Shown: piece after piece, positions 35,343-47,179 of the stretch
How positions within the stretch are numbered: the stretch's first letter is position 1
Layout of the letters: every line of letters starts with the position of its first letter
Origin: Cladocopium goreaui
Lineage: Eukaryota; Sar; Dinophyceae; Suessiales; Symbiodiniaceae
Direction: 5' to 3'
Assembly: GCA_947184155.2 (NCBI GenBank)
Contig: CAMXCT020006223.1
Span: 707,501-771,500 of the forward strand
DNA length: 64,000 nucleotides
The notes under the pieces: generated by a model
The model's input: the letters and a program-made list of their open reading frames with translations, nothing else
Databases searched by the model: none
What the model was told of the DNA's origin: nothing
Program-made: the position numbers and the translations under genes

Positions 35343-38145
35343 CTAGCATTCCGCATGGAATGTTTGTTGATCAAGTACGACTTGCCAAAAAGGTAAAGTC
35401 CGTAGCCTCTGCAGACGCCAAACTGCTGCAGCCCAAGCCACGGCTCGCTGATGTCGCTGCACAGCCGCAGCGATCATGGAGCGTGAGTCACGCAACACCT
35501 CACATGCCTGAGCATCGGCTGTCGCATTGAGAACGCGGCAGAGATGAACATCAATCCAACCATCTGGTGGTGTCCAGTCAGGCACCTTGTTGTGAGAAGG
35601 GATCCAAGTGCAAACAGTGCCCTGAATCAATAAGCCGCTGATCCGCTGCCAGAAAAGCGGCAAGTCACCCTCCCAACGGCCAGTGCTAATGCCTCGCTGA
35701 AGCCGCCGCACCAAAGCCTGATTGTCAATCAAGAGCATCACCGGTCTGTTAGCTGCAGAAGAGGCTAAACAAGCTTGCAGAAGAGCAGCACGCTCACCTG
35801 CAGCAGGTGTTTGCTCAAAACCAGTCACGGCACCTTGAACAGTGGTGCCTGAAAGTGTCGAAACCGCCCAGCTAGCTCTTTGCCATCGATCACAGGAAGT
35901 AGCTATGATACAACTGCCGTCCAAACCCAAGGTGGGTCGCTGAAGAGGATCGAATTGCTGAATAAAAGTAACCAAAGCAGGATCTGCAACCATGTTGGAA
36001 AAAGGCAACACAGGAGGAGCATCCACAAGTGGAACCAGCAAACGACGTTCAGTAGCGCTCCTGAACTCACCATCCCATGGCTGCGCTTGGCAGTGAAAAG
36101 TGAGATGTTCTCGATCAGGAGACCGCAATCCACATTCACAACTCAAAGCAGAACCAAAGCGCTCTGTGACCCTGCCATCCACTGCAGCACCAGTCAAAAC
36201 CCTGCGACTGTAGTAATCCATGCCTAAAGCTGCATTTGCCTGAAAAAGAAAAACCGGCTCCTTGCCGTTTGGCCATCGACCATCCGTTTTGGTGTCTTTA
36301 GTCCACAAACCAACGAGCCATGAATGGATAGCGGCCTTTTGCAAGCTTTTCAAAGACATCCACCCAGGTTTCAAAATCCCAGCAGGCGTGTGCCACAGGC
36401 CATCGTCAAGTCGCCATTTCCAATCTTTGAGTACTGCTTTCCAGCGAGGAGCAGGCGAGGTAGCTGCAGGCAACCCTTGGGCACGGCGGCATTGCCGATT
36501 CCATTCCGCCCGGGCGGCGGTGAACTGGAGCGCAAACATCGGATGTAGTCTTGCAGAACCCAAAGAATTCCAAAAGAGCAGCCGGCTCCTACCTGGAGGA
36601 GCCCTTCGACCCCAAAGTGCAGTTTCGATCATAGATGTCCATGTTCGAATGGTTCTTGCACTGAAGTGATGAAAAGCACCGGACCAAGCAAATAAAGATA
36701 TCACCAACTTATGCACCAATGCAATGCGAGTGCCTAAGTGCTGTGCTGCCAAACGAATTTTGAGACACCGTCGCTGAATGTTGTCACTGACAATATCCGC
36801 ATCAACACAAGAACTGGGGCGTGACAAATTGTATTGAATGCCAAGCAGTGTGAAAGTATCCGCAGGTACACCTACTAAATCTTTCTTCTTGCGCACCTTG
36901 GCAACCAGATGCGGTTTGGTGGCGAAGCTAGCCAATTTGTCAGGGTGAAGTTCGAAGCCGAGAATAGCATCGGCTTGCGCTCCCGCAGTCATGGCGTTGA
37001 TGACCACTTCAAAACTTTGACAACCTTGTTTCCACATGGTGCGATCGTCCAAATAAATAGCCAAAGAAATCCTTGGTTCCTGCCGTTTGACAAACCTCAC
37101 CCAAACTGTCATCAAAGCGTTCAGTAGCGCAGGGCTGGCTGGACAGCCTTGCAATAAACCCCGTTGAGCAAAAACCGGATGAGGGTGATAAGAACCTTGC
37201 CAAGCAAACCAACGACGCTGTTCACTGTAAAAATCAGCGAGTAAATCACAAATTGATGAGGGAGCACCGAACCATCGCCACACTTTAATGGCTGTCTGAG
37301 GGCAAACTGAATCAAAACACTTGCGAACATCAGCTTTGCACCCGACCAAATCGACACGAGACTGCTTTGCCGCGCTGACAGCTTCGTAGAAACGTTCATG
37401 GACTTCCATGATGCCCTTGCCTGGTAGACCACCAAAAAGTTCGGGCGAAGCCCATTCCGCAATCCAAGGCTGTAATTTTTTCAGAGTGGCACTCATGCAA
37501 ATACGCCACAGGACAGTGACAATGGCTAAAGGGCGCATGCAACCAGTAGCTTTTGGTAACAAAGCAATTCTAACATCTTTCCACATCGCAGGAACACAGC
37601 CATGTCGCAAGCAAGCATCCCAAAGAGCACCGACCTGATCCCAAAAAGCAATGGGAAGATTGCACAAATGGAGAGCTGTCCAGGCATCCATGCCCGGAGC
37701 CTTGTCCTTCGCTTTGAGCGCAATCCGAACCAATTCAGAACCACTAACCTGAATACAGTCATCCGGCAATGGATCGCTTGCAGAGCCAATCTGAGAGTAC
37801 AACTGGTCCCCCAGATTCAAATTCGGAAGCGACCCTGGATTCCAATACCTCTCCCAATCCAATGCTGCGCACTTGGCCCTATCTGCAGGTAGAATGGGGC
37901 CATCAAAACTTGCAGTAGGACTGGCGGGCGGCACCTGTTTGACCCACCTGCCTAGTTTGGTGGCATTTTCCTGCACGCTGTCCTTCCACGCCTCCAAGCG
38001 TAACTTGGACGCTGCTGTAGCTTCTGCATTTGCCAATTCTAGCACTGCACCAACCAACCTGGGGTCATCCAAAGAGAAAAAAGCCAAAGAATGATGTAAA
38101 TGAGGGCCATCACGAACCAACTTCTTCTCCAACTCGAACGGATTC
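35343..38145 (-). CDS. LINE reverse transcriptase-RNase H ORF
   Basis: About 930 codons open without interruption from the truncation point to the stop. RT motifs are visible: VGCKADVRKCFDSV (motif A), RGLLQGCPASP (B), AIYLDDRTMW (catalytic YLDD, C), and HPDKLASFATK (D). Downstream is an RNase H domain with GLDGS, AGERAALLQ, LLIDNQALV and WIPSHNKVPDW supplying the D-E-D-H/D set. A Cys/His cluster (CECGLRSPDREHLTFHC) lies between them. The frame can be extended to 38309, but those residues are antisense Copia sequence. An intact ORF suggests a young insertion. Confidence 0.9.
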
Positions 38146-40242
38146 GCAGCTTCGCAAATCCGGACTCTGTGGTTAGATGTCAGGCAGAGGTATCCTGAGC
38201 TGGACGTGAGCAGCAACCTCACGCCATGGCTTGTGCGCCACGCGGCGTGGCTCATAGCCAGATACCACACACGCAGCAGAGATGGCATGACGCCATACAA
38301 GCTGGTCACAGGAGGTGACTACAACCATCCTGTAGCCACATTGGGAGAAATAGTGCTTGGCAAGGTGCCGAGCCCCAAAGGCAAGATCCAACGCCGATGG
38401 ATCAAAGGAGTGTGGCTTGGAAAGCTGGACAGGGACGACAGCAATGTGCTCGGCACAGCGTCAGGTGCAATCGCTGTGCGGTCCATAAGGCGACTGCCCA
38501 AGGAGGGACAGATCAGCTCGGAGCTGATGGCAGCCATGAAAGGAACCCCTTGGCAGCCGAGAGATGGCGTGAGGCATAAGATCACTCGTGAGTTGTCTCA
38601 GCCAATCGCCTTTCCAGCACCAGCCGCATCGGGTAGCCCCGAGCGAGAAGAAGCAGCAGATCGGGAGCATCCGACGCTGGCAGTGGACGGACACAACGTC
38701 GACCACGACGCCCTCGTGGTACAAGCCGCGGCACAGCTAGAGGAAGAGCTGGAACCGATGCAGGATGCAGAGGAATTTCCAGATCTAGCGGGTGGCCCCG
38801 CAGACGTCAGTCCCGTTCCAACAACGCCAGCGGAATCCGAGATTGCAGATCCTCCGCCGCCCGAGCATGGGCCGAGCGGGTCTCCACCGCCCTTTCGGGG
38901 AGCGGGATGGTCCTCAAACTTGCAAAGTCTTCCCAATGAACCCATGAGTCCATCTGGATTGGGGGCAGGAGGGAAACGAGAGAGGGCTAATCCGGGAGAA
39001 CTGAAGACCGGCGAAGCTGATGCAAAGCAGCCCCGGCAAGCAGGGATCTTGCAGCACTTGACAACCAAAGAGATCTGGGAGAAAATCCAGCAATGGGGAA
39101 ACTCAGAAGAACCGAACAACCCAACAGCGATCCAGCGAATTTCAAATGTGACAGAATTCGTCGATCAGATGCTCGACCCTGAGGAGGTATCCAAAGCCCG
39201 AAAGGCACAACTGCGAAAGCTGTGGGAGCGAGGAGCGTTCACTCCCATCCACAGAAAAGACATACCCCAGGGATCGCAGCTTTTTGGTCACAAATGGGTA
39301 GACAAGTGTTCACGAGGGACTTACAAGTCGCGCTTCACATGCGCAGACGTTAAGGCGCGATACACCCAAGAACAAGAGGCTGAGCTGGATGTTTTCGTGC
39401 CACCTCCAACTCCTGAGTCTCACAATGTCTTAGAAGTATATGCCCTCATGAACAAGTTCTACACGAGGAGCTTAGACATAGTTGCAGCCTTCCTCATAGG
39501 AAGGGACCGGGGCGCAGCACAAGGTAAACCGGTCTATGTCCGAGCACCCATCGAATGGTGGGATCTCTTCCTCGAATGGCTCGAAGAAGTCAACCCGGCG
39601 GATCGGCAGTGGTACAAGGATCGGTTCAAGGAAATGTGTTTCCGGCTGGATGGAAATCTCTACGGTCGAAGAACGGCCGGATCTGTGTATAGAAACGAGC
39701 TAGAAGAGATAGTGTGCTCGCGGGTAGACCCGCAGCGGTATGCCTTTGTCAGGGGTCAGAAAGATCCGTGCATTTTCCGGTGCACCAAGACTGGCATTGT
39801 ACTGCTGCACCATGTGGACGACATCCGCGCAGCAGGACCTTCAGAGGCCCTAGCGCATCTCTTCGAACAAGAACTACCGCGACACTGCGAAGTGCAAGCG
39901 GGAGAACTCGAAAAGGAGGGAATGGCAGTGGAATACCTGGGACGCACCAAAGTGCGCAGTGAAGATGCAATCCTCACCATCCCAGACGAAAAGCACAGGC
40001 AAGCCGTGATCTCCGCAGCGGGTATCTCCGCGCGTGACAGGAGTGAGGTTCCGTCCAAACAATTGAACCTTCTGGAAACCACTCCCCTGTCCGAAGAAGA
40101 AGCAAAACGCTATCGCAGCGCAGTAGGATCCGCGATCTACCTAAGTTTGGATTGCAGAGACATACAATATGCTGTGAAGGAAGCAGCGAGACACATGTCG
40201 CAGCCAAGGCAGTGTGACAGTTGGCAGGGTGGTAGCATGTGA
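38146..40242 (+). pseudogene. pol: Copia integrase C-terminus and reverse transcriptase
   Basis: After the LINE the frame resumes with integrase sequence (QIRTLWLDVRQRYPE, PWLVRHAAWLIARYH, TPYKLVTGG). A Pro/Glu-rich linker follows, then the Copia RT: KARYTQEQEAE, the catalytic SLDIVAAFLIG, NLYGRRTAG, and LLHHVDDIRAAG with the HVDD version of the YVDD box. It ends in RDIQYAVKEAARHMSQP, the usual RT C-terminal segment, and then runs into a stop. RNase H continues in another frame from 40214, with some residues apparently missing at the junction. Confidence 0.88.
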
Positions 40243-41749
40243 TCCGCCAAGTGCGACTGGCGAATGGAGCATAGAGTTGTATTCCGACTCAGACTGGGCA
40301 GGGTGCCTCGAGAGCCGGAGGAGCACCGACTGTCATGTGGCAGTAGTCTGTGGAGCTGTGGTTGCTTGCACAACCCAGACGCAACCCGGACTGCCAGCTA
40401 CTAGCAGCCCAGATGCGGAACTGAGAGGTGTATCCAGAGCAGCCAGAGAAGCAATCTACTTGCGCGATCTCATTACCTTGGACTTTGGCCAACTGTGCGG
40501 GAAGCCCCGCCTATGGACCGACAGCTCGTCGGCCATGCAGGCAGCGAAACGCATAGGTCCAGGAGCCAAGTTGAGGCACCTGGAAGTCTGTGAGTTCTAC
40601 GTGCAGGGAGCGATCCAGTCAAAGCAGCTCGCCTTGGGAAAGGTGAAAGGAACGCTCAACTGTGCAAACTTTCTGACGAAACATCCCAAGTCAGGGACTG
40701 AGGTAAAGCAAGCCCTACCTGGACTGGGTATGTGCGAAGCTCACGACGGAGAGGATGTGCTATCATCCACAAAGCGTCTCTCCGTCAAGGTCTCGACTGT
40801 GACCAAGCAGCATGCTTGGAAGACTCCGGTCCCAGCAAGCGTTGCTTGGATTGACAACAGAAAGGACCGAGCGGGTAGCACCGCCCCGAAAACAAAGGGC
40901 AGTGTGAACTACATCAAGTCATTGGTGATTCTCAGCCAGATCACCGCAGTGCGAGCGCAGGGACAAGGAAATCAGTGGATCAATCCAATTGTCCTGTACA
41001 TCCTCGCGCTCATAGGCTTGTTAGCCATCTATGTGAAGCTGTATCAGCTAGGAGTGCTGATCACAGACTGGCTATTCCCGCCTGAAGGCGAAAATCAACT
41101 TCCCGAACGGCCCGAAGAAGTTGAAGGAGCCGAAGTGCAACTTCAGCTGGATAGTGTTACGGTGCGCCTCAACATCACCGCCTACCGAGACGGTAGACAG
41201 CTGAATATCAGCCAGACGGTGAATGCGCCAGCGGCAGCCCTGCGGCAAGGTTCCGCGGAAGCCCCGCAGCCTCAACCGGCGGAAACCCCGCGGCAGGAAG
41301 AACTAACTCCTAGTCGCATCGAGCGCTGGTCAGAGGAACAGTGGGTACAAAGAGGGGCAGAAAGCAACATGACCCTCCAGGAGCTGATCGAATGGCGCAG
41401 GCGCGAAGAAAGGCTGATTCATGGGCAAGACCCAGACTCCAGCCAAGATGAGCCAGGTGAGTCAACTTCGCACAGTGCGGACAGCCCCGCCTCTGAGCGG
41501 GATGTACCGCCTGAGCGGGAGGAACCGCCTGAGCGGGTAGCACCGCCCGAGCAGGCGGAGCCGCCGATCTCCAGTTCCGGCCCGGAGCTCTTGACGGGAG
41601 ACCCAGCCATTGAGCGGGAAGCTCCGCTAGATCCCTTTGATGGGATGAGTCCAAATGAGCTCCAGCAGTGGCGCGAGGCCGAGAACAGAGTTCTGGGGAT
41701 CGAAGGCGGCAGCTCCAGTGGCGGCAGCCCTTTCTGTGGCCACAGCTAG
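40214..41749 (+). CDS. pol: Copia RNase H with C-terminal transmembrane extension
   Basis: RNase H residues appear in ELYSDSDWAG, SSPDAELRG and RLWTDSSSAMQ. After the normal RNase H end (NFLTKHPKSG, about residue 160) the frame goes on for some 350 residues. These include a hydrophobic stretch around residues 235-245 (VILSQITAVRA), a strong membrane segment at about 257-280 (VLYILALIGLLAIYVKLY), then a hydrophilic Glu/Pro/Arg-rich tail with several copies of a hairpin-coding sequence. The stop TAG is 65 bp before the 3' LTR. Copia elements do not usually have a membrane domain here; role unknown. Confidence 0.82.
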   Translation: MTVGRVVACDPPSATGEWSIELYSDSDWAGCLESRRSTDCHVAVVCGAVVACTTQTQPGLPATSSPDAELRGVSRAAREAIYLRDLITLDFGQLCGKPRLWTDSSSAMQAAKRIGPGAKLRHLEVCEFYVQGAIQSKQLALGKVKGTLNCANFLTKHPKSGTEVKQALPGLGMCEAHDGEDVLSSTKRLSVKVSTVTKQHAWKTPVPASVAWIDNRKDRAGSTAPKTKGSVNYIKSLVILSQITAVRAQGQGNQWINPIVLYILALIGLLAIYVKLYQLGVLITDWLFPPEGENQLPERPEEVEGAEVQLQLDSVTVRLNITAYRDGRQLNISQTVNAPAAALRQGSAEAPQPQPAETPRQEELTPSRIERWSEEQWVQRGAESNMTLQELIEWRRREERLIHGQDPDSSQDEPGESTSHSADSPASERDVPPEREEPPERVAPPEQAEPPISSSGPELLTGDPAIEREAPLDPFDGMSPNELQQWREAENRVLGIEGGSSSGGSPFCGHS

Positions 41750-41805
41750 CCAGGGGAGGTATAGCTACGTCTCACCAAGAACCCGGCAGTGAGCCATGCC
41801 ACTCT

Positions 41806-41813
41806 AAGGAGGG
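41806..41813 (+). promoter_or_regulatory. Polypurine tract
   Basis: AAGGAGGG lies directly before the TG of the 3' LTR, the expected place for plus-strand priming. Short but clean. Confidence 0.75.
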
Positions 41814-42045
41814 TGGCAAACTGCAAAGGGTAAAACCTAGGAATTAGGTAGCTACTGTAGTTAGCTAGGCAGTTCACTAGGTAGAGACGGCATGGCATGA
41901 CAACAGCTCATGACCGCAGCCCCTTTTGCACAACCGTGCATTCAAGGAAGGAAAAAGGTGTCACTGTGTGGCAGCTTATCCAACTAGCGGGGTAGGTAAC
42001 TTGTGAGAGCCCAATACGCTGACCACTACCAGCTTTGCTTTTGCA
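41814..42045 (+). repeat. 3' LTR of Copia element
   Basis: 232 bp, identical in length and, as read, in sequence to the 5' LTR. It is followed by the second GCTTT target duplication. Confidence 0.95.
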
Positions 42046-42360
42046 GCTTTCCAGCCGGCCTTGAAAGAACTCACCATGTATGAAACACCTTTTGTTGTCT
42101 GCTGAAGTCAGTCTGCCGGTTTAGCCATTAGCGTTTTATGACATCGCACAGCAAAAAACCTATCCAGTTTGAAGGAGGCTCAAAATAAATGGCATCGAAT
42201 GGCAAACATCGCCCATCACATGGAAGGGATTCAAGACACAGCCACAACCGTTTGCACCACTGTTTGGAATGAAGAAATTACTCGTTGACTCCTATGTACC
42301 AATTTCCCCAGCCAGCAACTGATTCATGCACAAGAAAACCAAGAACTCTAAGATATATAT

Positions 42361-43520
42361 TTTTCCCCACCTGCCAGGTGAGGGTTGTTAGATTTTATGT
42401 CAGTTGCCTCCTCCTCCTTCTCCTCCTCCTCCTCCTTCTCCTCCTCCTCCGCCTCCTCCTGCCTCGTCCTCCTCTCCTCCTCCTCCTCGTCCTCCTTGTC
42501 ATCCTTGTCGTCCTTGTCGTCCTTGTCGTCCTCGTCGTCCTGGCTCAACTGCGACTCGCGATCCACAGTGTTCTCTGCCGGACCTCAACCACGACCACCC
42601 ACGCCCAGTGTTCCCTGCCGGACCTCAACCACGACCATCCACGCCCAGTGTTCCCTGCCGGACCTCAACCGCGAGTATCCATGCCAAGTGTTCCCTGCCG
42701 GACCTCAACCACGACCATCCACGCCCAGTGTTCCCTGCCGGACCTCAACCGCGAGTATCCACGCCAAGTGTTCCCTGCCGGACCTCGTGTAGGAAGATAA
42801 AATGTCAGATAGAGTGCCAGAAGATTTGCCAGGTAGAATGCCAGAAAATATGCCAGAAGATATGCCAGATAGAAATGCCAGAAGATATTTCAGAAGATAT
42901 GCCAGATAGAATGCCAGATAGAATGCCAGATAGAATGCCAGAAGATATGTCAGAATATATGCCAGAAGATATGCCAGATAGAATGCCAGATAGAATGCCA
43001 GAAGATATGTCAGATAGAATGCCAGAAGGTATGCCAGATTGAATGCCAGAAGATTTGCCAGATAGAATGCCAGAAGATATGCCAGAAGATATGCCAGATA
43101 GAATGCCAGATAATATGCCAGAAGATATGCCAGATAGAATGCCAGAAGATTTGCCAGATAGAACGCCAGAAAATATGCCAGAAGATATGCCAGATAGATA
43201 TGTCAGAAGATATGCCAGAAGATATGCCAGAAGATATGCCAGAAGATATGCCAGAAGATATGTCAGATAGAATGCCAAATAGAATGTCAGAAGATATGCC
43301 AGATAGAATGCCAGAAGATATGCCAGAAGATATGCCAGATAGAATGCCCAAACAGAATGTCAGAAGATATGTCAGATAGAATGCCAGAAGATATGCCAGA
43401 AGATATGCCAGATAGAATGCCAAACAGAATGTCAGAAGATATGTGTCAGATAGAATGCCAGAAGATGTGCCAGTAAGAACATGTATAAATGTCATGGTGG
43501 GGATCACACGAAGTAAAGTA
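42361..43520. repeat. Composite satellite unit, copy 1
   Basis: Order: a short unique head (CCCCACCTGCCAGGTG palindrome), a CTC/CCT trinucleotide tract (42405-42545), six units of a 40-bp minisatellite (42568-42785, containing TTCCCTGCCGGACCTCAACC), a long array of 12-bp units (GAAGATATGCCA / GATAGAATGCCA) to about 43470, then a ~45-bp unique tail (ATGTCATGGTGGGGATCACA). The same head, blocks and tail recur at 46196-47148. Open frames across it (Leu-rich, MPEDMPDR) arise from the repeats. Confidence 0.85.
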
Positions 43521-43734
43521 ATTGTTTATTTTTGTTATTTCTTAAGTACCAGCACAAGACAACAGGCAATTGAGGTTGAAATCAATCAATGCATTTTAAA
43601 GCACCAGTGGTGCTTTCAAACATGTGGCCACTCAGTCGGCAAAATTTCACTCGCAATGACAAACATAGTTTCCGGAACAGGTGGCCCAACCACCAACCAG
43701 AAAACACTTAGTGGCTCTGCCACAAATTCCATGG

Positions 43735-44500
43735 CGCCCAGCTGTGCAGCCCATGGCTATTGCCACACATGCCCGGCGCGCGGCCCGGCGCCACGCGGCC
43801 AAGCGCCGGCGAGCGCGGCAGTGGTGGGGCTTGGGGCCTGCGGGACCTGCAGGGCCTGTGGGGTCCAACCCCAGAGGTCCACAGGAAGCTCCGTGCGTTG
43901 ATTGCGGGGAAACTGCCAACTGCGCCTGTGGATTTCGTGCCATGGATCCTTTTCATCCCGTGTCTGCGGTGCTGGCAGTGACCCCCTTGGCACCCATGTG
44001 GCAGCCACTGGCTGGAAAGGGGGCTGCCTTTGCGGAGCTTCAAATTCTATCACCTTGCAGTGAGGGTGAGGTGATTGAGTTAAGGATGACCACGAGGGAT
44101 CAGCTGGCGGTACCCCAACACAGGTGCCTACAGGGATGAATTTCAGTACTCCACAGTTGTGCGAAAGGTGTCACTAGCAAAAACTGTGGCTGATGTAAGC
44201 AGCAAAAAGGTGTTGACATAACAACACTATTCAAATTTTCTACTGCCAAAATTTTAAAATTGCCAGCAAAATCTGTGTGCTGACATCGAACAGGGTCAAG
44301 ACACATTGGTTTGATCGTGTGGTTTCATCTTCTTAACACAGGTGGCCCTACCAGATGAAGATCCTCTTGGATGGCAAGGAAATCCTACAGCTGGATCCTC
44401 CCGAAACAAAACGACGGGAGGTGCCCCTGCAACTGGAGCAGATGGAGGTGGGGCTCGGCACGGGCATGGGACACGAGTTGGGACTAAAATCTGGACGCAA
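43735..44500 (+). CDS. Hypothetical gene, three exon-like parts
   Basis: About 43735-44100 encodes an Arg/Ala-rich start and then CVDCGETANCACGF, a Cys-rich motif that may bind metal. 44120-44168 reads YRDEFQYSTVVRK and ends at a GT donor. 44341-44480 reads WPYQMKILLDGKEILQLD after an ACACAG acceptor. The three could form one + strand gene between the two composite satellite copies. No family recognised. Confidence 0.4.
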
Positions 44501-44749
44501 AGGGATAGGTGTTTCTTATCTTCTTTTAAGATACATATAATATGTATATGTATTATATATATATGATGCAGCCTCCCAGGTCCCCCCCCCCTCCCCCCCC
44601 CAATGGGTATGGGTATACAGGAGCTATGTTCCCCGCCCCCGTTAGTAGTAGTTAGTAGTAGTGAGTAGCAGTTAGTAGTAGGAATGGGTATGGATATACA
44701 GGAGCTATGTTCCCGCCCCCCCTGTGGGTGGGTAGGGGGGTGGGGGAAA

Positions 44750-45240
44750 AAATGTAAAAACAGTTGATTCAGTGAAGTTTTCTAAACTAATATCATAGCA
44801 GTATAACAAATCAAAATTTATTAATAAAAAAACATAACAGTCCAAAAAGCCAGTTTATATATTGTTAATTGCTTCATTTTTTCAACAATATCAAAACATA
44901 ATTACCTCATTCAATTTTTAAAAATCATAGCAGTCAAAGCATACTTACCTCATTCAATTTTTAAAAATCATAGCAGTCAAAGCATACTTACTTCAGTCAA
45001 TTTTTCAAAATCATAGCAGTCAAAGCATACTTACCTCATTCATTTTTTCAAATTCATAGCAGTCAAAAGCATCATTACCTTTTTCATTTTACAAAATCCT
45101 ATCCATCAACCGTTCCTAAATTCCTTTTATGCTTCTCTGTTTTTAAATGTCTTGAATAACATTGTGCCTTCATTGATGAATTACATACATTACAAAAGGC
45201 AGCTTGATTGACATATATATTAAATTATTATTATATTAAT
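44750..45240. other. AT-rich patch with 43-bp tandem repeats
   Basis: A sharp change to AT-rich DNA. From about 44870 to 45090 a 43-bp unit containing AATCATAGCAGTCAAAG is repeated four to five times (unit starts at 44904, 44947, 44990, 45033, 45077). On the reverse strand three of the units include AGGTAAGT, a consensus 5' splice site. Next to it is a virus-like zinc-finger remnant, so this may be a worn fragment of foreign DNA. Confidence 0.6.
45099..45215 (-). pseudogene. C2H2 zinc-finger remnant, virus-like
   Basis: On the minus strand a short frame reads FCNVCNSSMKAQCYSRH, then LKTEKHKRN, and stops 5 residues later (TAG at 45099). The C-x2-C...H-LKTxxH form is common at the ends of proteins of giant and Polinton-like viruses. 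A stop lies just upstream and there is no in-frame ATG, so only a C-terminal fragment remains. Confidence 0.45.
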
Positions 45241-46195
45241 TTGTTTATCGGTTTATTTATTTATTTATTTAAATACGAATCTGAATATATATATATATAT
45301 ATATATACACATGTATGTATCTGGAACATGTATATATATAATATATATATATATATTCACATATATGTATATTCACATATGTGAATATATATATATATAT
45401 ATTCACACATATATATATATATATTCACATATATATACATACATACATATATATATATATAGGAAGTAGATACATAGCACATGTATATATAACTATAGAT
45501 AGCACGTAGGTACTTTGAGGGAGTATGTGTGCTACGCAGGTCGTCTAAAGGGTAGCATGTACCTAGTAAATGGGAGGCTGGTAGGCAGAATCGCTGCAAA
45601 AACCTAGCAAATACGAGGCTGGACCTCAGAAATGCTGCCAGTAGCTTGCAAATAGAAGGGAAGTGGGGGTGCTACCTGGGGACCCATCCCATTCGGGGGG
45701 GAGGGGGGGGGGACCTCGCGGGCGGAAGACGGGATCATATATATATATATATACATACACATATATATATATACATATATATATATACACACATATATAT
45801 ATATATATGTATTATATTTTTGCTATTCGATTACAATGTCCACCTTTTTTGGTAATTACTAGTAATTACCCAGTTTTCAGCTTTACATGCAAGGCACTTT
45901 CAATTTAAGGGCCTGCTAGTAGGACATGTTAGCTCCCTTCACCATGGTGCCCTGACCAGGCTGGAATTGTTCGACAGCTGCAGCTTTTTGCTTGGGATGC
46001 TCCGATGGGGGTGACGCCTGGCTGGGGAAAGCCTCGGGCATTTCATGGAGATTCGGCAGGAACGATGCAGATCTGTGACCATTGAGGTTGTGATTTCATA
46101 GAAAAAACCATACATTTCTTAATGCAACAGGCAGTTTTGCTCTTCCCAATCTGCGGTGGCGACTGGCATGAAGAACAAGGTTGCAACCAACATGT
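45241..46195. repeat. Non-coding; TA microsatellites and G-run
   Basis: Long TATA/ATATAC arrays at about 45285-45460 and 45737-45815, with a G-rich run at 45697-45713. No gene seen. Confidence 0.8.
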
Positions 46196-47148
46196 TTTTC
46201 CCCACCTGCCAGGTGAGGGTTGTTAGATTTTATGTCAGTTGCCTCCTCCTCCTCCTCCTTCTCCTCCTTCTCCTCCTCCTCCTCCTCTCCTCCTCCTCGT
46301 CCTCCTCGTCGTCCTCGTCGTCCTCGTCGTCCTCGTCGTCCTCGTCGTCCTTGCTCAACTGCGACCCGCGATCCACAGTGTTCTCTGCCGGACCTCAACC
46401 ACGACCATCCACGCCCAGTGTTCCCTGCCGGACCTCAACCACGACCATCCACGCCCAATGTTCCCTGCCGGACCTCAACCACGACCATCCTCGCCCAGTG
46501 TTCCCTGCCGGACCTCAACCACGACCATCCACGCCCAGTGTTCCCTGCCGGACCTCAACCGCGAGTATCCACGCCAAGTGTTCCCTGCCGGACCTCATGT
46601 AGGAAGATATGGGACAAAGAATGTGCAGAAGAAAGTTAGAAAGAATGTCAGAAAGAATGTCAGAAGAATGCCAGAAGATATGCCAGAAGAGAAGATATGC
46701 CAGATAGAATGCCAGATAATATGCCAGAAGATATGCCAGATATGCCAGATAGAATGCCAGAAGAATAGAATGCCAGAAGATATGCCAGATAGATATGTCA
46801 GAAGATATGCCAGAAGATATGCCAGAAGATATGCCAGAAGATATGTCAGAATATATGCCAGAAGATATGTCAGATAGAATGCCAGAAGATATGTCAGAAT
46901 ATATGCCAGAAGATATGCCAGATAGAATGCCAGAAGATATGTCAGATAGAGTGCCAGAAGATATGCCAGATAGAATGCCAGAAGATTTGCCAGATAGAAT
47001 GCCAGAAGATATGCCAGATCATATGCCAGAAGATATGCCAGATAGAATGTCAAATAGAATGTCAGAAGATATGTCAGATAGAATGCCAGAAGATTTGCCA
47101 GTAAGATAATGTATAAATGTCATGGTGGGGATCACACGAAGTAAAGTA
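46196..47148. repeat. Composite satellite unit, copy 2
   Basis: Same architecture and same head and tail as the unit at 42361-43520: trinucleotide tract (46243-46350), six 40-bp minisatellite units (46378-46600), 12-bp GATATGCCAGAA-type array to about 47095, and the tail ending GAAGTAAAGTA. The minisatellite has the same unit number; the 12-bp array is shorter. Confidence 0.85.
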
Positions 47149-47179
47149 TTTTTTTTTTTATATGATATGTTTGAACAGG

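Noticed and set aside
38173..38309. N-terminal extension of the LINE ORF to 38309
   Set aside because: These codons are antisense to Copia integrase; the element itself is truncated near 38145.
42805..43507. Ile/Leu/Tyr-rich minus-strand membrane-like proteins
   Set aside because: Reverse reading of the 12-bp satellite; the same appears in the second copy at 46595-47053.
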